A DNA stretch of 64,000 nt from Bacilliculturomica massiliensis (GCF_900605495.1 NZ_LR027603.1:1799997-1863996), one strand, 5' to 3'. Positions 34,683 to 44,369 are shown, counted from the stretch's first letter. The notes: generated from the letters alone by a model not told the origin. Numbers and translations: made by a program.

Positions 34683-35999
34683 TCATATTTCAAATTCCTC
34701 AAATTCTTTCTCCAGCGACTCCTCGTCCACCTGAGACCTGGCGTAGGCAAATTCTTCCGAAGTCAAAAGCTCCCCGACTTTGATCTGCGGATTCTGATAC
34801 ACGATGTTCAGCAGTTCGATAAAATCGCGGATCACCTCCCGCGGCGTGATCTTCGTATCCGCCCCGATGCGGCCGAACTCGATCCTGATAAAATTGATCA
34901 GGTCCTCCTGCCCCAGCGTCTGCTGGTAGTCGAAAAGACCGGCGTGGATATCCGCCAGCTTTTCCACCAGCACCAGCATCTCCTCGTTGGTCAGCGGGGA
35001 CAGCCTGATCACCGGCGCCAGCACATCCTTCACATCCCCCCGGCTGAAGCGCCCTTCCTCCAAACGGGATCGCAGGGCCTCATAGCTGAACACCCCCCGT
35101 CTGGTATCCTCGATGCACTGAGGCGTGCCGCACATGATGATCCCCAGATACCGGGCCTTGCCCTGCAGCGTATCGTTGTACATGGTAAGTATCTTTTCAT
35201 AATTATACTGTCTGGTGATACTGTTGGGGATCTTATAGATATTGACCAGTTCGTCGATGAGGATCAGCATCCCGCCGTATCCCGCCTTCCGCAGAAACAT
35301 GGCGAACAGCTTGATGTATTCATACCAGTCGTCGTCTGAGATCACGATGTTGACTCCCAGTTCGGCCCTGGCCTCCGTCTTGTTGTGATACTCGCCGCGG
35401 AACCATTTCACCACCTTGGCCTTGCTTTCATCGTCCCCCGCCGCGCAGGCCCGGTAATACATGGTCAGCAGTTTCGCAAAATCGAAACCGTGGACCATCT
35501 CCTGCAGGGAGTTGACCACCTGAAAGATCTTTTTCTCCACCAGTCCGCTCAACTTCGGATCCTCAAAAGAAAGGCCGCTCTCCGCGGCGGTCTCGCTCTG
35601 CACGCTGCTGATCCAGCGGTCCAGGATCAGCGTCAGCGCGCCTCCCTCCGGTCTGGTCTTCGTGGACATATTGGAGATCAGTTCCTTGTAGGTCGCCAGG
35701 CCCTGCCCCTTGGTCCCCTGCAGCCGCCGCTCAGGGGAGAGATCCGCGTCCACCACCACGAAATTTTTATCCATCACATAATTGCGGATGGTCTGCAGCA
35801 GGAAGCTCTTCCCGCTTCCGTATCTTCCCACGATAAAACGGAAGGAAGCTCCGCCGTCCTGAATAATATCCACATCCCGAAGCAGCGCGTCGATCTCCGT
35901 CTCCCTGCCCACCGTAATATAGGGCAGGCCGATCCGGGGCACGACCCCGCCCTTCAGAGAATTTATGATCACGGTGGCTATTCTCTTTGGTATTTTCAT
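34683..35999 (-). CDS. P-loop ATPase, BrxD-like (DUF2791)
   Basis: A 438-residue AAA+-type ATPase with Walker A GRYGSGKSF (58-66), Walker B LILIDELVNI near residue 240 and sensor-like NDTLQGKARYLGIIMCGTP. The N-terminal IINSLKGGVVPRIGLPYITVGRE is typical of the BrxD/DUF2791 group found in BREX type 2 and related loci. The ATG overlaps the TerB_N gene stop (ATGA). It probably loads or powers the Lhr-like helicase encoded next. Confidence 0.85.
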   Translation of the reverse strand: MKIPKRIATVIINSLKGGVVPRIGLPYITVGRETEIDALLRDVDIIQDGGASFRFIVGRYGSGKSFLLQTIRNYVMDKNFVVVDADLSPERRLQGTKGQGLATYKELISNMSTKTRPEGGALTLILDRWISSVQSETAAESGLSFEDPKLSGLVEKKIFQVVNSLQEMVHGFDFAKLLTMYYRACAAGDDESKAKVVKWFRGEYHNKTEARAELGVNIVISDDDWYEYIKLFAMFLRKAGYGGMLILIDELVNIYKIPNSITRQYNYEKILTMYNDTLQGKARYLGIIMCGTPQCIEDTRRGVFSYEALRSRLEEGRFSRGDVKDVLAPVIRLSPLTNEEMLVLVEKLADIHAGLFDYQQTLGQEDLINFIRIEFGRIGADTKITPREVIRDFIELLNIVYQNPQIKVGELLTSEEFAYARSQVDEESLEKEFEEFEI

Positions 36000-37687
36000 T
36001 CCTCAATCATCCCTTTCAGTTCATCTATATAATCTTCGATCAGTTCCGGCCGCTCTCCGTCAAAGAGAATGACCGTATCGCTGAACACATCAAACAGTTT
36101 TTCATTGATCGAATCCACCAGCACAGACAGAAGCAGACCTCTGGACCGCAGCAGCCCGCCCCAGTCTTCTCCATGGATCAGACAGCGCAGCAGACCGTAT
36201 TCCGCATCGTCCAGGCCTGTCCCGTTTGCTGATCCGGTCTCCATCTGGGAGCCGGACTCATCTGCAGGGTCTCTTTCACTTGGAGACCCTTTCTCAACTT
36301 GGGGACCGCCAGCAATTGGGAGACTGGACTGGATTTGAAGGCCGGCCCCACCGGCCGCAGTTTCGGCGCCGTTCCCGGCGGCCCCTGTCCCCTCCGGACC
36401 GGCGCCCGCCGCCAAATTTCCATCTGAGCCGTCATCCGCCCACGGCTCCGGTCCCCCATACAGCTCCTTCTCCGCTTCCTCCGATCCCTCCACGATCAGT
36501 TTGCTCTGGGTTTTCAGAGAAGTCCTTCTGATGGAATCCAGCACGGAGAGGTCGATCTCGATCTCCGGCGCGGCAGGCCGCTCCGGTTCTTTGCTCTCCC
36601 AGTATTTTTCCACCTCTTTTCTGACCGCATCCAGAAATATCTTTGTGGATTCCGCCCCTTTCAGATTCGACTTAAAATCATATCTGCGGCGCATTTCGAA
36701 ATCGATATTCTTCAAGAGCGCGCCGATCTCCTTGTTTTTGCTCTCGCTTTTAAAATACCGCTCGCACAGCCAGCGCCCGTTTTCGCATCGGTATTTGTGG
36801 ACCTGGCTGATCTCATAGACAAAGGACCTGCGTCTGATCCGATCGAAGAACACGGCGGACTGAAACATGGTATGCGGGTTGGAATAGATCCTTCCGAAGA
36901 ACTTGTCCCAGAGCGTGCCTTTTCGATTTTTTTCATAATAAGCCGCCAGCTCTCCCAGCACGTTATAGACCACCTGCTTTACGTCCTCCGGATATTTCTT
37001 AAAAAATCTGGAATTTTCCATATTATACGAAGACAGTGAGTTCAGCGCGTCAAAGACCTGATCCGCGCCGGAGGTGCGAAAATGCAGAAGCGTCAGCCGG
37101 GCGCGGTCAAATCCCTGGTCCACAGACTCGGCCAGCAGAGACGCGTCCAGATCGTAGTAGACCACATAGTCCTGCATCCACGGCGCCACATAGCGGTCGA
37201 TCCGCGGATCCAGCTCCCTGTACGCCGTCCAGAAATCCCTCAATTTAAAATAGCCCTCTTCCGGGGAAGCCGCGCCGATCTGATTGATCAGTTCATAGAT
37301 GTACACAAATGCAAAGGAAAGGGATGTCTTTTCGATCCGCCCCTTTCTGAGCTTGGTCCTCCAGGAAAAATATCCCCGCAGCTCCCGGTCATTCATGGCC
37401 TGATAGGTGGGAAAGTACCGCACGAATTCGCCGTTAAATTCAAAATCATCCTCGAAGTCTTCCATGAATTTCCCCTGTTCATAGAACAGCCTCGCGTCAT
37501 AATCATAATAAATGCCTGCGTCCTTGGCTATCTTCCGCATCTGCCGGTACCTGGGCGGCGTATAGTTTTTCATCTGAGACGCGGTCATCAGGATCGGCTC
37601 GTCGCGGTATACCTTCTCCTGGCCGCCCTTGTCCCCATGTTTCGCAGTGGACAGGATCGTCTCGATCAGCTTTTGAATGCCGGACAT
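35996..37687 (-). CDS. TerB N-terminal/C-terminal domain protein
   Basis: A 563-residue protein. Residues ~45-260 match the TerB_N domain (RYFPTYQAMNDRELRGYFSW, KTSLSFAFVYIYELINQIG); the last ~60 residues (EDWGGLLRSRGLLLSVLVDSINEKLFDVF in parts) fit the TerB_C domain. Between them a Gly/Ala/Glu-rich linker near 400-500 looks disordered. AAAGGAGGTGGGAGT precedes the ATG at 37687. The domains are found in tellurite-resistance-associated and defence-associated operons. First gene of a three-gene unit with the ATPase and helicase; presumably a scaffold or sensor. Exact role unknown. Confidence 0.82.
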   Translation of the reverse strand: MSGIQKLIETILSTAKHGDKGGQEKVYRDEPILMTASQMKNYTPPRYRQMRKIAKDAGIYYDYDARLFYEQGKFMEDFEDDFEFNGEFVRYFPTYQAMNDRELRGYFSWRTKLRKGRIEKTSLSFAFVYIYELINQIGAASPEEGYFKLRDFWTAYRELDPRIDRYVAPWMQDYVVYYDLDASLLAESVDQGFDRARLTLLHFRTSGADQVFDALNSLSSYNMENSRFFKKYPEDVKQVVYNVLGELAAYYEKNRKGTLWDKFFGRIYSNPHTMFQSAVFFDRIRRRSFVYEISQVHKYRCENGRWLCERYFKSESKNKEIGALLKNIDFEMRRRYDFKSNLKGAESTKIFLDAVRKEVEKYWESKEPERPAAPEIEIDLSVLDSIRRTSLKTQSKLIVEGSEEAEKELYGGPEPWADDGSDGNLAAGAGPEGTGAAGNGAETAAGGAGLQIQSSLPIAGGPQVEKGSPSERDPADESGSQMETGSANGTGLDDAEYGLLRCLIHGEDWGGLLRSRGLLLSVLVDSINEKLFDVFSDTVILFDGERPELIEDYIDELKGMIEE

Positions 37688-37776
37688 ACTCCCACCTCCT
37701 TTCAGCTTTATTCGCTCCACCCATTATTATATGGTAACAGTCTTCCGCGCACAAGGCGGAATAACCGGTGAAGACA

Positions 37777-37815
37777 CAAAAAGAGCCGCAGCTCCTGTTG
37801 AAGCGGCTGCGGCTC
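37777..37815 (-). terminator. Terminator of the AraC-GNAT gene
   Basis: GAGCCGCAGC (37783-37792) pairs with GCTGCGGCTC (37806-37815), followed on the minus strand by CTTTTTG. It is 27 bp past the stop. Confidence 0.88.
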
Positions 37816-37841
37816 CGTATTCTTCCCAAAATGACCGAAAC

Positions 37842-38726
37842 TCAATTTTTCCGATGCGGTTCTCCGTTCCCATCGGCGGGACGGCCCGCGGAACCGGCCC
37901 TCCGCAGCACAAACCTCTGTGTGGGATATCCGAATTCCACCAGCAGCTCCGCTTCCGCAAAACCCAGCTCCATGATCTCCCGGCGCCGGCCCGTATCTGC
38001 CTTGTCGTCCTCCCGATATGTGGTAATGGTGACGTCCCTTCCCTCCGGAAGCTCGTCGATGACTCTGGCTAGAAACTCCTGCGGGATCCCTTTCCCCCGA
38101 TAAAGGGGATGGGTGCCCAAAAAGTCTATGCTTCCGGTCCGGCGGGAAAAAATCAGTATTCCCACGGCCGTTTTCCCGTCTTTTATGATCAGCGCCTCGT
38201 CCGCGCGGATCCGTCCTCTGAGGGTCCTCACATACGCTTCCTCGTCCAGGTGAGGAAAACCGTCGATCACGAGCCGAACCAGCTCCATCCAGCAGGGAAT
38301 GTCCTCTTCGGCGGCTAAAGCGGTATTCCAGCGCACCTCCGTATCTTTCAGCATATCGTATCGTCCGTCAAACTCGAACTTCAGCTGCAGGGGATAAAAC
38401 TCCTCGTTTTTCCGATATTGATTTGGGGTCTGCTTATACATGGCCGCAAAGGCCGATGTAAATGCCTGCTGACTCTCGTATCCTGCCGTCAGCGCGATCT
38501 CCAGAATGGGCCGGTCAGAAAACACCAGCAGTCTGGCGGCCTCGGTGAGCTGCCTTCTCTGTACATACTCGCGGACCGTCAGTCCCACGGTCCTGGAAAA
38601 CACGCGGTGCAGGTGATGTTTGGAATAGTGCACCCCCCGGGCGATATCATCCAGTTCCAGCTTTCGCGTCAGGTGGCTCTCAATGTATTCGACTGCCGCC
38701 CGGACCTTCTCGATTTTTCCCTCCAT
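37842..38726 (-). CDS. AraC-type HTH fused to a GNAT-like acetyltransferase domain
   Basis: A 294-residue two-domain protein. Residues ~1-105 are an AraC DNA-binding region with two helix-turn-helix units (LDDIARGVHYSKHHLHRVF and ILEIALTAGYESQQAFTSAF). Residues ~150-290 resemble a GNAT N-acetyltransferase: GILIFSRRTGSIDFLGTHP then the acetyl-CoA loop YRGKGIPQEFL. GGGAAAGGAGGCGCT precedes the ATG. It is alone between the TerB_N operon promoter region and an exporter operon, with its own terminator. Similar fusions act as stress or drug-response regulators, but its targets are not evident. Confidence 0.8.
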   Translation of the reverse strand: MEGKIEKVRAAVEYIESHLTRKLELDDIARGVHYSKHHLHRVFSRTVGLTVREYVQRRQLTEAARLLVFSDRPILEIALTAGYESQQAFTSAFAAMYKQTPNQYRKNEEFYPLQLKFEFDGRYDMLKDTEVRWNTALAAEEDIPCWMELVRLVIDGFPHLDEEAYVRTLRGRIRADEALIIKDGKTAVGILIFSRRTGSIDFLGTHPLYRGKGIPQEFLARVIDELPEGRDVTITTYREDDKADTGRRREIMELGFAEAELLVEFGYPTQRFVLRRAGSAGRPADGNGEPHRKN

Positions 38727-38860
38727 AGCGCCTCCTTTCCCTGAATGTTTATTATACACCATCCAGCTGCAGGAGTTTTCATATTTCTTGCTTTTTCTCC
38801 CCCGGCGCTCTGGGCTTTGCTGTGCGCGCTCTGCATCGGTCCACGAAGTTTACATGTCCG

Positions 38861-40057
38861 TCAGCTCTTGATCACAGCCACTCTGGCGCCGTCTTCCAGA
38901 TCGCCGCCGGCCTGTACGACGACCTCGTCGCCTTCCGCCAGTCCGTCTTCCACTTCAATATACTGGTTTTTCCGCAGACCGGTCCGCACTTCCCTCTTGC
39001 TGACCCTGCCGTCGCCGACCACGTACACAAAGGACTTTCCGTCCTCCTTCACGATGCTCTTTTCCGGCACGTAGAGCGCGGCCGCCCCTGTTCCGTCCGC
39101 CCCTGCGTTCCTGTCCGTCAGGCGTACGTCCGCCGCCATACCGGACAGCACGCCGCTGTCCGCCGGGTCGAAGACCACGGTCACCTGGAACATTCCCGTC
39201 TGTTCGTCGGCGGAAGGCGCGATCTCATGCACAGATGCCTTGCAGGTCTGGCCCAGGGACTGGACCGTGACCTGCGCCTCCATCCCCTCAGCGATCCGTT
39301 TCACATCTTTTTCCAGAACCTCCACGGCCACTTTCAGACTGCTGTTGTCCACTACAGTCATTGCCGCGGTCTGGGCCGACACCACAGAACCGCTTTCGAT
39401 CTTGATCTGCGAGACCTGACCGTCGATCGGCGCTTTTACAGTGCAGTCCGCCAGTCTCTGCGCCGCCAGCTCGTAGGCCGCCCGGGCGCTTTCCACCTGA
39501 GCTGCGGCGTTGTCCGACGCGGAATTCTGCGAGATCTGCGCCGCCGCCAGCTGGGCGTCGGCGGTCTCCATCTTCGACCGGGCCGCCTCAAAATCCGCCT
39601 CCGAGATGCCGCCCGCGTCGTAGAGCTGCTTCATTCTATCGTAATTCGCATGAGCGTCCGCGCTAGCCGTCCTGGCCGGAATGACCGCGGCGTCTGCACT
39701 CTGCGAGGACCGGGCGCTTGACAGCGCCACCTGCGCCGCAGAGAGAACCGCTTCGGCCTGTTTTGCCTGAAGCTCGTATTCCGTCTCGTCCAGCCGGAAC
39801 AGCACGTCTCCCGCTCTCACATTCTGTCCTTCCTTCACTTCCACAGACGCCACTTTGCCGGACACGTCCGCCGTGATCTCCTGCATGGATCTGGCCTTTA
39901 CCGTACCTGTGTACGCGGTCTCGGACAGCGCGCTGTCCGTCTTGACCTTTGCCGTGGTTACATTGACCGCGCCGCCGCTGCTTCCGCAGCCGGCCGCCGT
40001 CATACAGAGAAGCAGCACCGCGGTGAGTCCCATCCATCTTTTCTTTATATTCTGCAT
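38861..40057 (-). CDS. Membrane-fusion protein (HlyD/RND-type adaptor)
   Basis: A 398-residue exported adaptor. A signal sequence MGLTAVLLLCMTAAGC carries a probable lipidation Cys, with Ala rather than Leu at -3. The core shows the lipoyl/hairpin pattern: first half GQNVRAGDVLFRLDETEY, a long coiled-coil rich in Ala/Gln/Glu (residues ~95-190), and second half APIDGQVSQIKIESGSVVS. The last gene of a four-gene exporter operon. Such adaptors couple ABC pumps to extracytoplasmic partners; in a single-membrane organism it probably shapes release at the surface. Confidence 0.88.
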   Translation of the reverse strand: MQNIKKRWMGLTAVLLLCMTAAGCGSSGGAVNVTTAKVKTDSALSETAYTGTVKARSMQEITADVSGKVASVEVKEGQNVRAGDVLFRLDETEYELQAKQAEAVLSAAQVALSSARSSQSADAAVIPARTASADAHANYDRMKQLYDAGGISEADFEAARSKMETADAQLAAAQISQNSASDNAAAQVESARAAYELAAQRLADCTVKAPIDGQVSQIKIESGSVVSAQTAAMTVVDNSSLKVAVEVLEKDVKRIAEGMEAQVTVQSLGQTCKASVHEIAPSADEQTGMFQVTVVFDPADSGVLSGMAADVRLTDRNAGADGTGAAALYVPEKSIVKEDGKSFVYVVGDGRVSKREVRTGLRKNQYIEVEDGLAEGDEVVVQAGGDLEDGARVAVIKS

Positions 40058-40085
40058 CTTGTGCACCTGATTCCTTTCCCGCATT

Positions 40086-40757
40086 CTATCTCAAATGGAT
40101 CGTGACCGTAGCGTTCATCCCGAAGGCCATAGGCAGCCCCTCGCCGTCCAGAAGCGTCACCTTCACAGGGATCAGCTGGGTGACCTTTGTATAAGTCCCG
40201 CTGGTGGAAAAGCTGGAAGCGCCCGAAAAATAAGTCTGCGTGGCCGGATCGATCTCCGTCACCTGGCCTCTGAAACTCTTTCCCGGATAAGCGTCCAGTT
40301 TCACATCCACTGTCTGCCCTTCATGGATCTTGGCGATCTCCGTCTCTTCCACATTGACGCCGATGTACATGTCGTCCGTATCCGCCACCACAGCCAGCGC
40401 GGACCCCTGGGAGACCATCTGATTGACGGCGGCGTCGTTTTTCACCACGGTTCCCGTCACCGGAGACGTAATGTAGGGAAGGGTCTCCTGCCGCCCTAAG
40501 ATCTGATCTTTCTCCACCAGGTCCCCTGTCTCCACATCCCATTCCAGCAGTTTCCCGCCGGTGACGGGCATTACGCTGTACATCTTCGCCGTGACCCTGG
40601 CATTGTCGGTGGTAAAATAGTTGGCCCGAAGGCTGAAGTAATAATATCCCCCGCAGCATGCCGCGATCACGATGACCAGCGCCGCCAGACAGAGGATCTG
40701 CCTGATCTTTTTCTTATTTGGATCCCGCTTCTTCGATCCATCCTTTCTTTCGTCCAT
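40086..40757 (-). CDS. Membrane-fusion protein (EmrA/HlyD-like, short)
   Basis: A 223-residue protein with a basic N-terminus, one membrane helix (ILCLAALVIVIAACCGGYYYF) and a lipoyl-like domain (WDVETGDLVEKDQILGRQ, SPVTGTVVKNDAAVNQMVSQGSALAVVA) followed by a beta-barrel segment with VDVKLDAYPGKSFRGQVTEI. It lacks the long coiled coil of classic EmrA. The ATG has GGAGGAGG upstream and the upstream ABC gene stop 1 nt before it. It probably assembles with the two ABC exporters. Confidence 0.85.
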   Translation of the reverse strand: MDERKDGSKKRDPNKKKIRQILCLAALVIVIAACCGGYYYFSLRANYFTTDNARVTAKMYSVMPVTGGKLLEWDVETGDLVEKDQILGRQETLPYITSPVTGTVVKNDAAVNQMVSQGSALAVVADTDDMYIGVNVEETEIAKIHEGQTVDVKLDAYPGKSFRGQVTEIDPATQTYFSGASSFSTSGTYTKVTQLIPVKVTLLDGEGLPMAFGMNATVTIHLR

Positions 40758-40758
40758 C

Positions 40759-42621
40759 TTATTCTTCCTCCTCCATGTTTCCATTTTCAAACTGGCTCAT
40801 GTACAGGTCCGCGTAGAAACCTTTTTTCGCCAGCAGCGTTTCATGACTGCCCTGTTCGATAATATCCCCGTCCTTCATGACCAGGATCAGATCCGCGTCC
40901 CGGATGGTAGAGAGCCTGTGGGCGATGACGAAGCTGGTCCGCCCCTCCATGAGATTGCTCATGGCTTTCTGGATCAGTACCTCCGTCCTGGTGTCGATGG
41001 AGCTGGTCGCTTCATCGAGGATCAGGATCGGCGGATCGGATAAAAATGTTCTGGCGATGGTGAGCAGCTGCTTCTGTCCCTGAGACAGATTGCTGGCCTC
41101 CTCGTTTACCACCATATCGTAGCCCCCCGGCAGCGACCGGATGAACTCGTCGCAGCAGGCCGCTTTCGCCGCCCGGACTACGTCCTCGTCGCTCTTTCCG
41201 AAACAGCCGTAACGGATATTCTCCCGCACGGAAGCGTGGTACAGCCAGGTATCCTGCAGTACCATGCCGAACATGGACCGCAGATCCTTTCTCGTGAAAT
41301 CCAGAATATCGTGTCCGTCAATGAGAATACTGCCCCCGTTCAGCTCATAAAAACGCATGAGCAGCTTTACTACGGTGGTCTTTCCCGCCCCTGTGGGCCC
41401 CACGATGGCCACCATCTGACCGGCCTTTACATCCGCCGAAAAATCGTTGATGATGATCTTGTCGCTGGTATAGCCAAAATGGACCCGGCGGAATTCCACG
41501 TGCCCCTCCACCTTATCCAGATGAATGGGATCCTCCGACTCCCCGATCTCCTCCTCCTCATTGAGAAATTCAAACACCCGCTCCGCTGCGGCCGCCGTCG
41601 ACTGCAGCGTGTTGGAGATGTTGGCCAGCTGGGCGATGGGTTGGTTGAAGGACCTGACATACTGGATAAACGCCTGGATATCGCCGATGTCGATGACCCT
41701 GTGGACCGCCAGGTAACCGCCGAGGATACAGACGGCCACATAGCCGAGATTTCCCACAAAGGACATGATAGGCATCATCATGCCGGAGAGAAACTGAGAT
41801 TTCCACGCGGTCCCGTACAGGCTCCTGTTCAGGCTGTTGAAGATGCGGATCGCCTCCGCTTCGCCGTTGAACGCCTGCACCACATTATGGCCGGCGTAGT
41901 TTTCTTCGATATGTCCGTTTATCATGCCCAGGTACTTCTGCTGATCGCGGAAGTATTTCTGCGATCTCTTCACCACCCCCATGATCAGTCCCATGGAAAG
42001 CGGTATGATCAGCAGCGTGACCAGCGTCATCCGGATGCTGATGGTAAGCATCATGACCAGAACGCCCACCAGCGTGGCAGCCGAGGTGATGATCTGCGTC
42101 AGGCTCTGGTTCAGCGTCTGGTTGACCGTGTCCACATCGTTGGTGATGCGGGACAGTACCTCCCCGTGGGACCGCGCGTCGAAATAAGCCAGAGGCAGTC
42201 TGTTGATCTTCTCTGAAATATCCTTTCGGAACCGGTACGTGATCTTCATGGATACGCCCGACATGATGAAGCTCTGCAGGTAGGAAAAAAGCGCCGATAT
42301 CACATAGAGCACCACCAGCAGGGCGATGCAGTTCCCGATATAGCGGAAGTCCGTGAGCAGGCCCATGCCCCCCATCCACGCCATCAGCCCCTCGAAAAGT
42401 TTCGTGGTAGCCTTGCCCAGTATCTTGGGGCCGACGATGGAAAACACAGAGGAAAATGCCGCCAGGCAGACCACCAGGATCACCTGGGTCCGAAAAGCGT
42501 CGATATAGCGCAGAAGATTCTTCATGGTCCCCTTGAAGTCTTTCGCTTTCTCCACGGGACCGCCTCTCATGCCGGCCGGCCGCCGGCCCATCATGGGAGG
42601 CGCAGCTTTTTTATCCGTCAT
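40759..42621 (-). CDS. ABC exporter, fused membrane and ATPase domains (second half)
   Basis: A 620-residue type IV exporter. Six membrane helices lie in residues ~50-340; the ATPase has Walker A GPTGAGKTT, signature LSQGQKQLL and Walker B ILILDEATSSID. It overlaps the other ABC gene by 4 bp (ATGA), and the two surely form a heterodimer. The N-terminus is Pro/Gly/Arg rich (MMGRRPAGMRGGP), which is common in the LmrC/D-like or BmrC/D-like partners. Multidrug or peptide export is likely. Confidence 0.92.
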   Translation of the reverse strand: MTDKKAAPPMMGRRPAGMRGGPVEKAKDFKGTMKNLLRYIDAFRTQVILVVCLAAFSSVFSIVGPKILGKATTKLFEGLMAWMGGMGLLTDFRYIGNCIALLVVLYVISALFSYLQSFIMSGVSMKITYRFRKDISEKINRLPLAYFDARSHGEVLSRITNDVDTVNQTLNQSLTQIITSAATLVGVLVMMLTISIRMTLVTLLIIPLSMGLIMGVVKRSQKYFRDQQKYLGMINGHIEENYAGHNVVQAFNGEAEAIRIFNSLNRSLYGTAWKSQFLSGMMMPIMSFVGNLGYVAVCILGGYLAVHRVIDIGDIQAFIQYVRSFNQPIAQLANISNTLQSTAAAAERVFEFLNEEEEIGESEDPIHLDKVEGHVEFRRVHFGYTSDKIIINDFSADVKAGQMVAIVGPTGAGKTTVVKLLMRFYELNGGSILIDGHDILDFTRKDLRSMFGMVLQDTWLYHASVRENIRYGCFGKSDEDVVRAAKAACCDEFIRSLPGGYDMVVNEEASNLSQGQKQLLTIARTFLSDPPILILDEATSSIDTRTEVLIQKAMSNLMEGRTSFVIAHRLSTIRDADLILVMKDGDIIEQGSHETLLAKKGFYADLYMSQFENGNMEEEE

Positions 42622-44369
42622 TGCAATTCCTCCTCGCTCAGCTGCGACAGCGCGATCTCACGGTAAATATCGCAGGAATCCAGCAGCTCCCTGTGGGTGC
42701 CGATCCCCTTTATCCTGCCGTGATCCAGCACGATGATCTGCTCCGCTCCCATGATCGTACTGATCCGCTGGGCCACCAGAAGCACCGTGCTATCCCCCGT
42801 CTGTTCCTTCAGCGCGGCCCGCAGGGCGGAATCCGTCTTAAAGTCCAGCGCGGAAAAACTGTCGTCAAATATGTAGATCTGCGGTCTCTTTACCAGCGCC
42901 CGGGCGATGGAGAGCCGCTGTTTCTGTCCTCCCGACACGTTGCCGCCGCCCTGGGCCACCGGCGTGTCGAAACGTTCCGGCTTCGATTCAATGAATTCCA
43001 TAGCCTGAGCGATGGCGGCCGCGGAAACGATCTGTTCCTCCGACGCCTCCGGATCCGCGTAGGCCAGATTGCTTCGTATGGTACCGGAGAAGAGCACGCC
43101 TTTCTGGGGCACGTAGCCCAGCCGGTTCCGCAGATCGTGAAGGCGGAGCCGCTTCAGCGGAACGCCGTCGATGCGGATCTCCCCGCCGGTCACGTCGTAA
43201 AATCGGGGGATCAGATTCACCAGAGCAGACTTTCCGCTTCCCGTGGAGCCGATAAACGCCGTGGTCTGTCCCGGCTTCGCCGTAAAGCTGATATCGTGCA
43301 GCACATCCTCGTCCGCGTCGGGATAGTGAAAGGAAACGTGATCAAAGACCACCTCGCCGCCTCCGCGGCGGGCTCCGTCCTTTTTCTCTTCCTCAGGCAG
43401 AAGGAGGTCTTCTTCATCTTCCACCGAGGCCTCCGCAGCCAGCACCTCCGCCACGCGGTTTGCGGAAACAGACGCTCTGGGGATCATAATGAACATCATC
43501 GACATCATGAGAAACGCCATGATGATCTGCATAACGTACTGCATGTAGGCCATCATGTCCCCCACTTCCATCTGAAAGGAGGACACCTGATGGGCGCCCA
43601 CCCATACCACCAGCACGGTGACCAGATTCATGAGCAGCATCATCGCCGGCATCATGCCCGCCGTGATCCGGTTGACAAACAGATTGGTAGCCGTCAGCGT
43701 TCCATTTACCTGATCGAACCGGTCCTCTTCGAAACGCTGGGTGTTGAAGGCTCTCACCACCAGCATGCCGTCCAGATTCTCCCGAACCACCAGATTCAGC
43801 CGGTCGATCAGATTCTGCACGATCTTAAATTTTGGTACCGCCGCCGTAAACATGATCATGACCAGCCCGATCAGGATCGTCACCGCGATGCCGATGATCC
43901 AGGACATGGATGTGCTTTTCGCCAGAGCGTGAAAGAAGCCGCCCACGCCCATGATCGGTGCGTAAAATACCATTCGTATCATCATCACGATCAGCATCTG
44001 TATCTGCGTGATGTCGTTGGTGGTCCTGGTGATCAGCGAGGATGTGGAAAAGCGGTCAAACTCCGCGTTGGAAAAGCTCTCCACCTTTTCGAAAATATCG
44101 ATCCGCAGATCGCGGCTCACCCCGGCCGCCGCTCTGGACGCCAGCAGTCCCACAGCAACGCTGCAGGCGGCGCTGAGGAGGGAGACCCCCAGCATCTGCG
44201 CTCCGGCCTGCAGTATGTAGGATGCATTTCCCGTGGTGATCCCCTCGTTGACGATGTCCGACATAAAATCCGGCAGCGCCAGATCACAGGCCGCCTGACC
44301 GAACAGCAGAACCACGGCTCCCAGCACATACCCGAAATACGGAACGATGTATTGGATCAGAGATATCAT
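42618..44369 (-). CDS. ABC exporter, fused membrane and ATPase domains (first half)
   Basis: A 583-residue exporter starting at the first gene of the operon. Six membrane helices (~residues 15-300), then Walker A GSTGSGKSALVN, signature VSGGQKQRLS and Walker B IYIFDDSFSALD. The Asp replacing the catalytic Glu after the Walker B Asp (FDDS) suggests a degenerate nucleotide site, usual for one member of a heterodimeric exporter. The promoter and a candidate TetR operator lie directly upstream at 44421-44458. Confidence 0.92.
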   Translation of the reverse strand: MISLIQYIVPYFGYVLGAVVLLFGQAACDLALPDFMSDIVNEGITTGNASYILQAGAQMLGVSLLSAACSVAVGLLASRAAAGVSRDLRIDIFEKVESFSNAEFDRFSTSSLITRTTNDITQIQMLIVMMIRMVFYAPIMGVGGFFHALAKSTSMSWIIGIAVTILIGLVMIMFTAAVPKFKIVQNLIDRLNLVVRENLDGMLVVRAFNTQRFEEDRFDQVNGTLTATNLFVNRITAGMMPAMMLLMNLVTVLVVWVGAHQVSSFQMEVGDMMAYMQYVMQIIMAFLMMSMMFIMIPRASVSANRVAEVLAAEASVEDEEDLLLPEEEKKDGARRGGGEVVFDHVSFHYPDADEDVLHDISFTAKPGQTTAFIGSTGSGKSALVNLIPRFYDVTGGEIRIDGVPLKRLRLHDLRNRLGYVPQKGVLFSGTIRSNLAYADPEASEEQIVSAAAIAQAMEFIESKPERFDTPVAQGGGNVSGGQKQRLSIARALVKRPQIYIFDDSFSALDFKTDSALRAALKEQTGDSTVLLVAQRISTIMGAEQIIVLDHGRIKGIGTHRELLDSCDIYREIALSQLSEEELQ

